This document shows, piece by piece, positions 40,886-48,864 of a stretch of 64,000 nt of DNA. The stretch spans positions 434,001 to 498,000 of the forward strand of contig NZ_BMXE01000002.1 in NCBI RefSeq assembly GCF_014651595.1, in the 5' to 3' direction. How positions within the stretch are numbered: the stretch's first letter is position 1; each line of letters begins with the position of its first letter. The DNA is from Pseudovibrio japonicus (lineage in GTDB: Bacteria > Pseudomonadota > Alphaproteobacteria > Rhizobiales > Stappiaceae). The notes below the pieces were generated by a model. That model had not been told where the DNA came from, ran no database searches, and saw nothing but the letters and a program-made list of their open reading frames with translations. Both the position numbers and the translations under genes were made by a program.

Positions 40886-42961
40886 CTAGAACGTTTTCGC
40901 CAAGCTAAGCTTGAAGGAGCGGCCTTTGCCTTCTGTCTCACTCAGGTGCTCAGTGTGTTTCTGGTCAAAGATGTTGGTCACACTTGCGCGCACCTCGGCG
41001 CCTGCAAGAGAGCCATCTTCGGGCATCCATGCCAGACTTAGGCTGTGAAGCGCATAACCCGGAGAGGCATTAGCTGGGTCATTTACGCGGTCTTGTTCGG
41101 CGAATAGATCTGCGCGCCACGAAACATCAAGGTCATACTCGGTGAACTTGTATCCTGCTGAGAGGAAAAGATTATCTGCTGCGACGCTTTCCAGATATTC
41201 ATTGTCTGAGAGGTTGTCGCCGCGAGTGAGCGCTGCGCCCATACTGCCGTACCAGCTTTGTGAGGAATAGCCGGCCTCCACCTCAATGCCTTTGATCTGT
41301 GCATCATCAATCGCAGTTGTGATGGTCTGGCCAGTTGCGTGATCCTGCTCTGAATACAGATAGTTGTCGATGCTGTTGTAAAAGCCGGTCACCTTGAAGC
41401 GGAGGCTATCGTTTGCCAGCAGGACATCATCGAATTTAAAGCCAAGCCCGGCTTCAAAATTGTTGGATTTTTCTATCCCGAGATCCGTGAAGCCATCCCC
41501 GGAGAACACTTCATCAATAACTGGCATGCGTTCTGTATGGGAAATTGAGCCGAACACATTCATCCAGTCTGTCAGCTCATAGATTGCTGCAATTTTGGGA
41601 GAATAGGCGGTCTCGTCCAGATCTTCGCGTAGGGTGACGCCGTTGCCTGGCTTGAGACGGGAGTAATCAACGCGCATTCCGGGGATGAGGGTGAGGCGGT
41701 CATTGATCACTATCTCAGCCTGTCCATAGACACCAAGGGCATAGATTTCGCCTTCTGGGTGGGACGAGGAGCCGGGCTGAGCGGTTCCGTCCGGGTTCAG
41801 GCGGGGGTTGAGGCGCTCATGGTATTTTCCATCGACACCGTAAGTGAAGTAAGCCTCCAGATTCTCAGAGAACTGCACTTCCGAGGTGTTTTCCAGCTTC
41901 GCCTGCCATGTGTTGTAGACGTACTCCGCCTCTGTACCCAAAGGCGCTGACGGACCGGCGCGGAACGTAATATCCTTAAGGTCCCGCTGGGTTTGGCTCC
42001 ATGAGATTTGGGCCTGAAGGTCCAGCAGGTCATTGCCAGAGAACGCGTTTTCGTAGGCCAAAACAGCCTGTTGCTCGCTTGTGATCTGATCTGCTGTGCC
42101 GAAGAGAGGATTGTAGGTGACTTGGTCGTAGAGGCCGTCTCCTGATTTTTCGACATTGAAGTAGCTGGCCGTCAAAGCCTGATCCTTGTCAGCTCCGAAG
42201 TTGTATTTCAGCTTTGCCAGACCGGAGAGGTCGGTCATCCGTGAGTTCTCTAGTTCTTTGCCATGTGCGCCATCATAATCACCGTCGCGCCCGTAATTCA
42301 GGTTCAACAGCATTTCCAGATCCTGCAGTGGTCGTGCCGCAACTGTTACGCTGCTTCGGGCACCGCTGCCGTTGGAATCCCACATAGCTTTGGTTCGCAC
42401 GGCAAGCCTGGCATCCCCTTCCAGTAAGTCACTGGCTTCCTTTGTGCGTGCGCTGACAACGCCGCCCAGTGCACCAGAGCCAAACAGAGTGGAGGACGCA
42501 GGGCCGCGCAGGACTTCCACCTCCTTCAAAAGATCGGTGTCGAAGAAGAAAGAACCGGCACGGTACATTTCAAAAAAGGAGGTGACGCCGTCAATCTGCA
42601 TGATCATGCGGTTTTCATCGGACGCCAAAGCCCCGCCGATGCCGCGAATGTTCAGAGACTGCCCGAGGGCATTGTCAGCGTTGATTGTCGTCACACCGGG
42701 GACCGTATTCAGGATTTCACCCAGAGTGCTGGTTTGGCTAGCTTCAATTTGCTCCTGAGAAACAGCGGTGACGGCTTGTGGCGTTTCAATTGCCACCTTG
42801 TCTTTGCCAGCTGACACGATGATCTCGTCCAGCAGGGTTGTCGGGCTTCCGATCTCAACCGGTAGCGAGGCTTCCTGCGCTGAAACAGCTGCGGACATTA
42901 GGGCGAGCGAAAGGGCGGTGCTGGCATACAATGCCGCACGGGAATAGCGCGAGTAGGACAT
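40886..42961 (-). CDS. TonB-dependent outer-membrane receptor (heme/siderophore/cobalamin type)
   Basis: A 691-residue receptor. A signal peptide ends at AVSA-QE (residue 28). The TonB box is about 44-50 (LDEIIVSA). The plug domain runs to about 165 with LGEILNTVPGVT, LNIRGIGG, and VEVLRGPASSTLFGSGALGGVV. The remaining 500 residues form a 22-strand barrel ending in the usual terminal phenylalanine (LSLAKTF). It resembles hemoglobin/heme and BtuB-like receptors; the ligand cannot be named. No ABC transporter, TonB or FecIR genes are adjacent. A 17-base perfect palindrome lies 62 bases before the start. Confidence 0.92.
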   Translation of the reverse strand: MSYSRYSRAALYASTALSLALMSAAVSAQEASLPVEIGSPTTLLDEIIVSAGKDKVAIETPQAVTAVSQEQIEASQTSTLGEILNTVPGVTTINADNALGQSLNIRGIGGALASDENRMIMQIDGVTSFFEMYRAGSFFFDTDLLKEVEVLRGPASSTLFGSGALGGVVSARTKEASDLLEGDARLAVRTKAMWDSNGSGARSSVTVAARPLQDLEMLLNLNYGRDGDYDGAHGKELENSRMTDLSGLAKLKYNFGADKDQALTASYFNVEKSGDGLYDQVTYNPLFGTADQITSEQQAVLAYENAFSGNDLLDLQAQISWSQTQRDLKDITFRAGPSAPLGTEAEYVYNTWQAKLENTSEVQFSENLEAYFTYGVDGKYHERLNPRLNPDGTAQPGSSSHPEGEIYALGVYGQAEIVINDRLTLIPGMRVDYSRLKPGNGVTLREDLDETAYSPKIAAIYELTDWMNVFGSISHTERMPVIDEVFSGDGFTDLGIEKSNNFEAGLGFKFDDVLLANDSLRFKVTGFYNSIDNYLYSEQDHATGQTITTAIDDAQIKGIEVEAGYSSQSWYGSMGAALTRGDNLSDNEYLESVAADNLFLSAGYKFTEYDLDVSWRADLFAEQDRVNDPANASPGYALHSLSLAWMPEDGSLAGAEVRASVTNIFDQKHTEHLSETEGKGRSFKLSLAKTF

Positions 42962-43022
42962 AATCGCCTCAGTCTTGAATTGCGTGGGAATGGCTGGCTG
43001 AGGCGTGCTTTAGCTAGCTTGC

Positions 43023-43039
43023 GTTTGCGGGATGCAAAC
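43023..43039. promoter_or_regulatory. Palindrome GTTTGC-N5-GCAAAC upstream of the TonB receptor gene
   Basis: Perfect 6-base arms with a 5-base centre, 62 bases before the receptor start codon, in a region followed by AT-rich promoter-like sequence (43050-43100 on the minus-strand upstream side). It does not match a Fur or Irr box that I know. Regulator unknown. Confidence 0.4.
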
Positions 43040-43135
43040 ATTGTTTCTAGCGGTGTTTTATAAATATGAGTATAATAGTCAAGTTTTAATTTTGAATTTT
43101 CCCTGTGCGTGGTTGTAAGCGTTCTTCAAAAAGAA

Positions 43136-43169
43136 GCCTCCGCCACGGGTTCGAGGTCGTGACGGAGGC
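43136..43169 (-). terminator. Intrinsic terminator after aqpZ
   Basis: On the minus strand GCCTCCGTCACG and CGTGGCGGAGGC form a 12-base stem with one G-U and a 10-base loop, followed by TTCTTTTTG at 43135-43127. Confidence 0.88.
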
Positions 43170-43194
43170 GAAATATTTTCAGGTCTTTCGGTGG

Positions 43195-43899
43195 TTAGTC
43201 GGTCTCTTCAGTGCCACATGTGCCAATAACCCAACAGATACCAGCCCCAACCAGAGCCCCGACAATTGGGGCAAACCAGAACATCCACAACTGCTCAAGC
43301 GCCCAGCCTCCGTTGAAGACCGCTGTTGCAGTGGAACGGGCGGGGTTCAAGGATGCGCCCGAAATCGGGATCGCGATGATGTGCATGCAGGCCAGCATCA
43401 AACCAATAGCGAGGGGCGCGAGGGCTGCGTGGGCCTTCTTGGACGTAGCGCCGATGATCACGATCAGGAACATAGCGGTGACGGTGATTTCTGTGATGGC
43501 AACTGCAAGTTCAGAGAAGCCACCATTGGAGTGTTCGCCGAAGCCGTTGGATGCAAAACCAGGAGGGTCACCCGGACCATGTGCGAGGATGACCCAGAAG
43601 ACACCAGCTGCTGCTGCACCACCAATGACCTGCGTAATGATATATGGAATCACATCCAACGTCGGAAACCGCTTTGCAGCCCACAGGCCGACGGTTACCG
43701 CTGGATTGAAATGAGCACCCGAGACATTGGCAAAAGCATAAGCCATACAGACAACAGACAGGCCAACAGCGAGGGCCACCCCCAGCAGGCCAGACCCGCC
43801 ATACCACTCAACCGGTGCGTAGGACACCATTGCCCCACCGCACACTGCAGAGACCAACGCGAAAGTGCCCACAAATTCTGCGCCAAGTTTCCTCAACAT
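43195..43899 (-). CDS. aqpZ: Aquaporin Z
   Basis: A 234-residue water channel with six membrane helices and two half-helices. The two NPA motifs are HFNPAVT (asparagine about 65) and SLNPARS (about 185), and the arginine about 188 after the second NPA belongs to the selectivity filter. It has a longer extracellular loop (GPGDPPGFASNGFGEHSNGG) than Escherichia coli AqpZ, which is common in alphaproteobacterial members. The ATG at 43899 is preferred because AGGAG sits 6 bases upstream; the frame extends to 43953. It is separately terminated, so the TonB receptor is not in the same operon. Confidence 0.94.
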   Translation of the reverse strand: MLRKLGAEFVGTFALVSAVCGGAMVSYAPVEWYGGSGLLGVALAVGLSVVCMAYAFANVSGAHFNPAVTVGLWAAKRFPTLDVIPYIITQVIGGAAAAGVFWVILAHGPGDPPGFASNGFGEHSNGGFSELAVAITEITVTAMFLIVIIGATSKKAHAALAPLAIGLMLACMHIIAIPISGASLNPARSTATAVFNGGWALEQLWMFWFAPIVGALVGAGICWVIGTCGTEETD

Positions 43900-44430
43900 C
43901 GCACTTCTCCTCATATTGATGTGACGGAGGTAGCACGATGAAATTTCCAACACGCAATGATGGTCCTTTACAATCTAACAATTGCCTTAAGGATGCAGGT
44001 GGCGCTTTTAAGAGAACGCCGGTTTGGGTCAGACATGGCTCTTCTCGCTGTTTCAGGAGTGCTTTTGGGAAGCCTGTGAGCGCATTTGCAGCGCGCTCGT
44101 TTTTGAGTTGGGGAGGGAAGCCAGAGGTGCTGGGGCATGCCTGCGACTCACTAAGGAGCTGTTCCTGCGCGAGTCCTGCGGGTTTTGGCCCAAGAATTAG
44201 CGAGTTTCAGGAGTTCGGGCATGCCAACTGAAATGGATTCAGCGTTTAAAATTCACCTCAAATACGAGTGCAATATTTTTGCTGCTTTACCGCCAAAATA
44301 GGAGATAAATAGCGGAAAACCGCACTAGACTTACAAGATAAAACCCTTAACGTTACGGCATAAATGACAGATTATGCATAAGAGATGCATCTGATATTTC
44401 GTTTAATACGCTATTGTTGGGGAGGTTTTC
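43900..44430. other. Intergenic region between aqpZ and the M2 peptidase gene
   Basis: A 531-base gap. A 97-codon open frame at 43938-44231 has no recognisable protein character and begins against the aqpZ start, so I do not call it. The last 200 bases are AT-rich and likely hold the peptidase promoter. Confidence 0.45.
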
Positions 44431-46239
44431 GTGAAGCGGTTGTTATCTGTGTTGCCCGCACTTTCGCTTACTTTGATTCCGTTGAGTTCAGCGCTGGCTG
44501 AAGCGGAAAAGAAAGTCACGGTTGAGGATGCGAGGGCGTTTATTGAGAGCTCGGAAGAGACCCTTCAGGAGATCTGGGAGGAAGCCGGGCGCATCGCATG
44601 GGTGAATGCCAATTTCATCACTTATGACACCAACTGGCTTAACTCGTTGATGTCTGAGCGGACCACGAAGCTCTCTGTTTCCCTCGCCAACCAAACAAAG
44701 CAGTTTGACGGGCTTGAGCTCCCAGCAGATCTGGCGCGCAAGATGAAGCTTCTGAAGCTGGGTTTGACGATCCCCGCACCTGAGAACGAGCCAGAGAAGA
44801 TCAAGAAGCTTGCCGAGCTCAACACCGAGATGGAAACCATCTACGGCACAGGCAAGATTGAGATTGACGGCAAGCCACTCTCGCTCTCCAAACTCAGCCG
44901 CATCATGGCAACCAGCCGCGATTACGAAAAGCTGCTTGAGGTTTGGGAAGGCTGGCGCACCGTTTCTCCGCCGATGAAGGATATGTACGCGGAGATGGTG
45001 GACATCGCCAACCAAGGCTCGCGCGAGCTTGGCTTTAAAGACACTGGCTCCATGTGGCGTTCCAAATACGATATGGACCCGGATGACTTCCGTCAGGATG
45101 TTGACCGGCTCTGGGGTGAGGTGAAGCCGCTTTACGATGGCTTGCATTGCTATGTTCGCGGTAAGCTGGCGGATCATTACGGAGCCGATAAGGTTCCTGC
45201 GGATGGGCCGATCCCTGCACATTTGCTGGGTAACATGTGGGCGCAGTCCTGGGGTAACATCTATCCGCTTGTTGCAGCAGAGGGCGACGAGCAGGGCTAC
45301 GACCTGACCAAGCTGCTGGAAGAGCAGAACTACACACCGCTCAAGATGGTAAAGACGGCGGAAGGGTTCTTTACCTCGCTCGGCTTTGACCCGCTGCCAG
45401 AGAGCTTCTACGAGCGCTCGCTGATCACCGAGCCGCGTGACCGTGACGTGCAGTGTCATGCTTCTGCGTGGAATGTGGATGGCAAGGATGATCTGCGCAT
45501 CAAGATGTGTACCGAGGTGACGGGCGAAGACTTCAACACCGTTCATCACGAGCTGGGGCACAACTTCTACCAGCGCGCTTATAATCAGCAGTCGCCTATG
45601 TATCAGGATGACCCGAACGACGGGTTCCACGAAGCGATTGGCGATATGGTGAGCCTGTCCATTACGCCTAAGTATCTGAAGCAGATCGGCCTTCTGCCGC
45701 TGGATGCTTCTGAAGAAGTGAACACCAACATTCTGCTTGCACAGGCGCTGGACAAGATCGCGTTCCTGCCGTTTGGCCTGCTGGTGGACCAGTGGCGCTG
45801 GAAGGTGTTTAACGGCGAGCTGACGCCAGAGACCTATAACGAAGGCTGGTGGGAGCTGCGCGAGAAGTATCAAGGTGTTGCAGCACCGGTTGACCGTGCT
45901 GCGGATGCGTTTGACCCAGGTGCCAAGTACCACATTCCAAACAACGTGCCGTACACCCGCTATTTCCTGGCGCATATCTTCCAGTTCCAGTTCTACCGTG
46001 AGGCCTGCCGCATTGCAGGTTGGGAAGGCCCGCTGGCGGCGTGTTCCATCTATGGTGACAAGGAAGTTGGCAAGAAATTCAACGCCATGTTGGAAACCGG
46101 AGCTGCTTTGCCGTGGCAAGACAGTCTGGAAGCCTTCACCGGAAGCCGTGAGGCCGACGCGACAGCTATTCTTGAATACTTCGCGCCACTCATGGCTTAT
46201 CTGGATGAGCAGAACGCTGGCAAATCCTGCGGCTGGTAG
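44431..46239 (+). CDS. Periplasmic M2-family peptidyl-dipeptidase (ACE-like)
   Basis: A 602-residue zinc dicarboxypeptidase homologous to angiotensin-converting enzyme, which removes C-terminal dipeptides. A signal peptide ends near ALA-EA (about 23). The zinc site is HHELGH with H373, E374 and H377, and the third ligand glutamate is 401 (HEAIGDMVS), exactly 24 residues later as in ACE. The FITYDTNWL start of the domain and the VPYTRYFLAHIFQFQFYREAC region are also family-typical. Start is GTG at 44431 behind a GGGGAGG site. It is a single gene with a strong terminator, presumably for peptide scavenging. Confidence 0.93.
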   Translation: MKRLLSVLPALSLTLIPLSSALAEAEKKVTVEDARAFIESSEETLQEIWEEAGRIAWVNANFITYDTNWLNSLMSERTTKLSVSLANQTKQFDGLELPADLARKMKLLKLGLTIPAPENEPEKIKKLAELNTEMETIYGTGKIEIDGKPLSLSKLSRIMATSRDYEKLLEVWEGWRTVSPPMKDMYAEMVDIANQGSRELGFKDTGSMWRSKYDMDPDDFRQDVDRLWGEVKPLYDGLHCYVRGKLADHYGADKVPADGPIPAHLLGNMWAQSWGNIYPLVAAEGDEQGYDLTKLLEEQNYTPLKMVKTAEGFFTSLGFDPLPESFYERSLITEPRDRDVQCHASAWNVDGKDDLRIKMCTEVTGEDFNTVHHELGHNFYQRAYNQQSPMYQDDPNDGFHEAIGDMVSLSITPKYLKQIGLLPLDASEEVNTNILLAQALDKIAFLPFGLLVDQWRWKVFNGELTPETYNEGWWELREKYQGVAAPVDRAADAFDPGAKYHIPNNVPYTRYFLAHIFQFQFYREACRIAGWEGPLAACSIYGDKEVGKKFNAMLETGAALPWQDSLEAFTGSREADATAILEYFAPLMAYLDEQNAGKSCGW

Positions 46240-46294
46240 ACCAACAAGGTAATCCTGCCGGCCTTATTGGCCTGCAAGCCCGCCGGATATTATC

Positions 46295-46329
46295 AAACCC
46301 CGTCTTTCACGGCGGGGTTTGTTTTTTTT
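46295..46329 (+). terminator. Intrinsic terminator after the M2 peptidase gene
   Basis: AAACCCCG and CGGGGTTT form an 8-base stem with a short loop, followed by G and eight Ts. Confidence 0.92.
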
Positions 46330-46405
46330 GGGGTGGTGGCTTTGTCAACGCAGACTTGGCTACGTTAGGGTGCAGCAATCGACATGCAATGGGGGAGTGA
46401 AATGC

Positions 46406-46954
46406 ATGGCTGTCCAGATGAGACCACTTTCGATCCAAGACATGCCTTTATTGCATGAATGGCTCAACCAAACTCATCTGCGTCCCTTTTATGAGCGTGA
46501 ACCAAGCACGCTTGAACAGGTGGTGAAGCGTTATGCTTGCCGCGTTGCTGATGATCATAGGACCAAATGTCTGATTGCCGAGTTTGATGGCGCGCCGTTT
46601 GGCTATCTGCAATGGTATCTGAACCGGAGCTTTCCCGAGTACGGTATCGATACCATTGGCATGTCAGATGGCGTTAGCATTGATTACTACATTGGAGACC
46701 CTGCTCTTCTGGGCCAGCGATTGGGTTCCGCCATGTTGAACGCAGCGGTTGAACATGTGAAGCCGCTTGTCCGCTCTAAGGATCGCTCATTTTGTGTCGG
46801 CCACAGGCCAGAAAATACTTCTGCAATCCGCTGCTCCCAACGCGCTGGCTTCACATATCGCAAAGACTTCCTCGAATACGGGTTAGCGCATGAATTGTAT
46901 GTGAGAGATGAAGGGGGCCTAGTGGCTTGCATATTCGAGACCGACCTCAAATAA
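46406..46954 (+). CDS. GNAT acetyltransferase, AAC(6')-like
   Basis: A 182-residue single-domain acetyltransferase. Seen are MRPLSIQDMPLLHEWLNQTHLRPFY at the start, FGYLQWYLNR, the SIDYYIGDPALLGQRLGSAML acetyl-CoA motif and PENTSAIRCSQRAGFTYRKDF. This pattern is shared by aminoglycoside 6'-acetyltransferases and by siderophore/hydroxamate acyltransferases of the Acetyltransf_8 group, so drug resistance should not be assumed. The ATG at 46406 follows GGGGGAG; the upstream open frame crosses the preceding terminator and is rejected. Confidence 0.85.
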   Translation: MAVQMRPLSIQDMPLLHEWLNQTHLRPFYEREPSTLEQVVKRYACRVADDHRTKCLIAEFDGAPFGYLQWYLNRSFPEYGIDTIGMSDGVSIDYYIGDPALLGQRLGSAMLNAAVEHVKPLVRSKDRSFCVGHRPENTSAIRCSQRAGFTYRKDFLEYGLAHELYVRDEGGLVACIFETDLK

Positions 46955-47502
46955 GATGAAGCTGTAGTTGGTCAGTGGTTTAGACACATTTTGTGGTGTG
47001 CGCTGGCCTGCGGAGCGTGGTGGTCAGCAGTGTGCCCATGAGCGGTGATCCTGCGGGGTGTGGTGCAGAGCACTTCAGGCACCGATCACAGTGACTTATT
47101 CAAGAAGCGTGATTTTGAAGTTTATTGGCTGCGGATGGGCGACACGCTCCAGAATTCCGCAGGGCTTTCTTAGTGCTTCCAGTCAGTCGCGTAAGGCTTC
47201 TTGCAGAGTGAGCAAAGCATCACGTCCTTGGCATTCCTACATTCGCTCATCCAGCACTAATTGCCGCATATAAGCCAGATTTTCCAAATCCGAGACGGCT
47301 ATGGTGACTTCGTCAATTTCGTTTTGAAGACTATTTGTGGCGCTGCATGCGGTGTCAATGGGCAAGGCTCACGCGGCGCGGGTATGGCGAGGGCGCGACG
47401 ATTTACAGCTATGATTAACCGCCACGAGTGATTTATTGCATTGCTACAAATGACAATCCCAACTAATTAATTGGATAGTTATTTCTCTCTTAGGCTTTAC
47501 CG
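46955..47502. other. Non-coding stretch with decayed-looking sequence
   Basis: A 548-base gap. The plus strand offers only a 71-codon frame without protein character. On the minus strand between about 47335 and 47090 there is coding-like sequence interrupted by two stops, annotated separately. The last 100 bases are AT-rich. Confidence 0.45.
47090..47335 (-). pseudogene. Possible gene remnant with two in-frame stops
   Basis: One minus-strand frame reads SLQNEIDEVTIAVSDLENLAYMRQ, broken here, then VLDERM, a TAG, GRDALLTLQEALRD, a TGA, and LEALRKPCGILERVAH. The amphipathic, charged composition looks like protein rather than random translation. I do not recognise the family, and the call is tentative. 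Confidence 0.25.
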
Positions 47503-48327
47503 ATGCGTTTAATATCGAAGGCAGTCCTTATTATCGCAACAGGCTTGATTTTCTGGTTTCTGTTCATTTTCTTAATGAGCTTGCTACAGCTCAACGGCCT
47601 ACTCTTAAATAGCGTAACTTTCTTCGACTTGAGCGACTTTCATGTTGAGCTAAGGGACTACCCGTGGGTGGAAATCGTAACCGCGATTGGAACAGTTGCT
47701 GCAGCTATTGCCGCTGCAGCGGCGGCAATAATTGCATTAGTCATTGATGGTAGAAATCGAAACGAGCGGAAAGAACAGGAAGCGATCAAAGCGAGAGCAA
47801 ATCGTGCTGTTTCTGTTTTCGCGCTATCCGAGATAGCAAGTTTGATTAAGGCCTTATCGCAAAAGTACGGAGAAGCTTGGTGCCACCATCAAAATTTAAA
47901 GTTTGCAGAAGAACACGACCTCTCTGACATCATATTATCAGGCGAAATAGAGATTTCAGCGACCTTGGCCCAGCTTATCCATCATGTAGAGTATACACCG
48001 CCTCAAAATGCTATTGAGATGTTGAGGTTAACAATCCAAGGTGCCCCAGAAGAAATTCAAAATGATATCTCATTTCTACTTGAAAGGTTGCAGAGAGAAC
48101 TATCTCACATTCGTTCTTTAAAGGTTCCAAGCGATTACCGAATCTGCGGTTTCAGCGCTCTTCGTTCACTTGCTGAACTTAGTACCCACGTAAGCAAACT
48201 ATTAATATGGGCACGAGGGCAGAAGGTTGAAAAATACAGCCACTTAATCAATGATGGCATGTCGATAAGTAACTTCGATCTTCCTAAATGCTGTCGCCTA
48301 GCCTACTTTAAGTGGCTTAATGCATAG
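47503..48327 (+). CDS. Hypothetical membrane protein, low-G+C orphan
   Basis: A 274-residue protein I do not recognise. Residues about 8-30 and 60-83 are membrane segments (the second is AIGTVAAAIAAAAAAIIALVI), leaving a short periplasmic loop and a cytoplasmic region of about 190 residues, largely helical (IVLSLIRL-like heptads, HHQNLKFAEEHDL, NDISFLLERLQREL). A basic stretch RNRNERKEQEAIKARANR follows the second segment. Codon use favours A/T-ending codons more than the neighbours, and it sits between a decayed stretch and a repeat cluster, which suggests acquisition by transfer. The ribosome site before the ATG is weak. Confidence 0.7.
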   Translation: MRLISKAVLIIATGLIFWFLFIFLMSLLQLNGLLLNSVTFFDLSDFHVELRDYPWVEIVTAIGTVAAAIAAAAAAIIALVIDGRNRNERKEQEAIKARANRAVSVFALSEIASLIKALSQKYGEAWCHHQNLKFAEEHDLSDIILSGEIEISATLAQLIHHVEYTPPQNAIEMLRLTIQGAPEEIQNDISFLLERLQRELSHIRSLKVPSDYRICGFSALRSLAELSTHVSKLLIWARGQKVEKYSHLINDGMSISNFDLPKCCRLAYFKWLNA

Positions 48328-48388
48328 CTTTTTCTCAATTTTGAAACGAAGAATTGAATCCAGCAAGGTTGCCTGTATATGGGGTTGA

Positions 48389-48438
48389 TGCCCCATGGGT
48401 CCCGGCTCGGCGGCCGGGATGACATCGGAGGGTGAGGC
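48389..48438. repeat. Dispersed hairpin repeat, copy 1
   Basis: Core CCCGGC...GCCGGG at 48401-48418 followed by ATGAC, with flanks TGCCCCAT and GGGTGAGGCT that are shared with copy 4 at 48695-48743. Confidence 0.7.
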
Positions 48439-48510
48439 TCTCGCTCGCTAAGAAGCTCACTTCTCGAAATGGCACCCAGGAAAGGTCGATCGGCGGCTTG
48501 ATGCAGTCTG

Positions 48511-48537
48511 GATCCCGCATCAAGTGCGGGATGACGG
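48511..48537. repeat. Dispersed hairpin repeat, copy 2
   Basis: Perfect 7-base arms TCCCGCA / TGCGGGA around TCAAG, followed by TGACG; preceded by CTGGA as in related alphaproteobacterial repeats. Confidence 0.65.
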
Positions 48538-48572
48538 GCTAGGGTTGGCCGCGCGCACCCGGACCACCTGAC

Positions 48573-48609
48573 GTCATCCCGGACGAGCGGAGCGGAGATC
48601 CGGGATCCA
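48573..48609. repeat. Dispersed hairpin repeat, copy 3 (opposite orientation)
   Basis: Begins GTCATCCCGGA and ends TCCGGGATCCA, with 8-base arms ATCCCGGA / TCCGGGAT around a GAGCGGAGCGGAG spacer; it runs in the opposite sense to copies 1, 2 and 4. Confidence 0.7.
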
Positions 48610-48694
48610 GTGCTATGAGTGAGGGCTTTGCTGGTGATGCTGATAGGCGGCGAATGTCTGTGGCAGTAGGAGCGCGGCAGAGGGTGTGGCAACT

Positions 48695-48743
48695 GCCCCA
48701 TAGATCCCGGCTCGCGGGCCGGGATGACACCTTTGGGTGAGGC
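48695..48743. repeat. Dispersed hairpin repeat, copy 4
   Basis: Core CCCGGC...GCCGGG at 48706-48723 followed by ATGAC. Its flanks match copy 1, giving a direct repeat of about 50 bases 306 bases apart. Confidence 0.7.
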
Positions 48744-48839
48744 TGCTGTGCCTTGAGCGCTTTGCTCGTGTTTGGGGCTGTACCTACAGTGCCTTGGCCC
48801 GTGGGTGGGGGCTCGGACATACAGCGATCCCCTCGGAGG

Positions 48840-48864
48840 AAAAAGAGGCGCTAGTGCGCCTCTT
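48840..48864 (-). terminator. Terminator containing the polA stop codon
   Basis: On the minus strand AAGAGGCGC and GCGCCTCTT form a perfect 9-base stem with loop ACTA, followed by a T run. The polA TAG (48853-48851) lies across the loop and the stem edge. Confidence 0.88.

Larger units (their letters stand above)
48328..48850. other. Intergenic repeat cluster between the orphan gene and polA
   Basis: A 523-base gap filled with at least four hairpin elements of the ATCCCGG...CCGGGATGAC kind in both orientations. Frames crossing it on both strands are repeat-derived and not called as genes. Confidence 0.65.

Noticed and set aside
43938-44231. 97-codon frame after aqpZ
   Set aside because: Composition is not protein-like, there is no ribosome site, and it starts within the aqpZ leader.
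44488-46119. 543-codon frame opposite the M2 peptidase gene
   Set aside because: It is the antisense shadow of a gene with strong codon bias; the sense strand has clear zinc-peptidase motifs and a signal peptide.
46406-46954. Aminoglycoside-resistance gene
   Set aside because: The GNAT pattern resembles AAC(6') enzymes, but the same pattern occurs in non-resistance acetyltransferases and there is no resistance or mobile context.
47058-47273. 71-codon plus-strand frame
   Set aside because: Overlaps the decayed minus-strand frame, has random-looking composition and no ribosome site.
48303-48820. Minus- and plus-strand frames of 60-130 codons across the repeat cluster
   Set aside because: They are produced by the G+C-rich hairpin repeats, and change character at each repeat boundary.
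48328-48850. CRISPR array
   Set aside because: The repeats are palindromic, differ in length and orientation, and are not evenly spaced; no cas genes are present.
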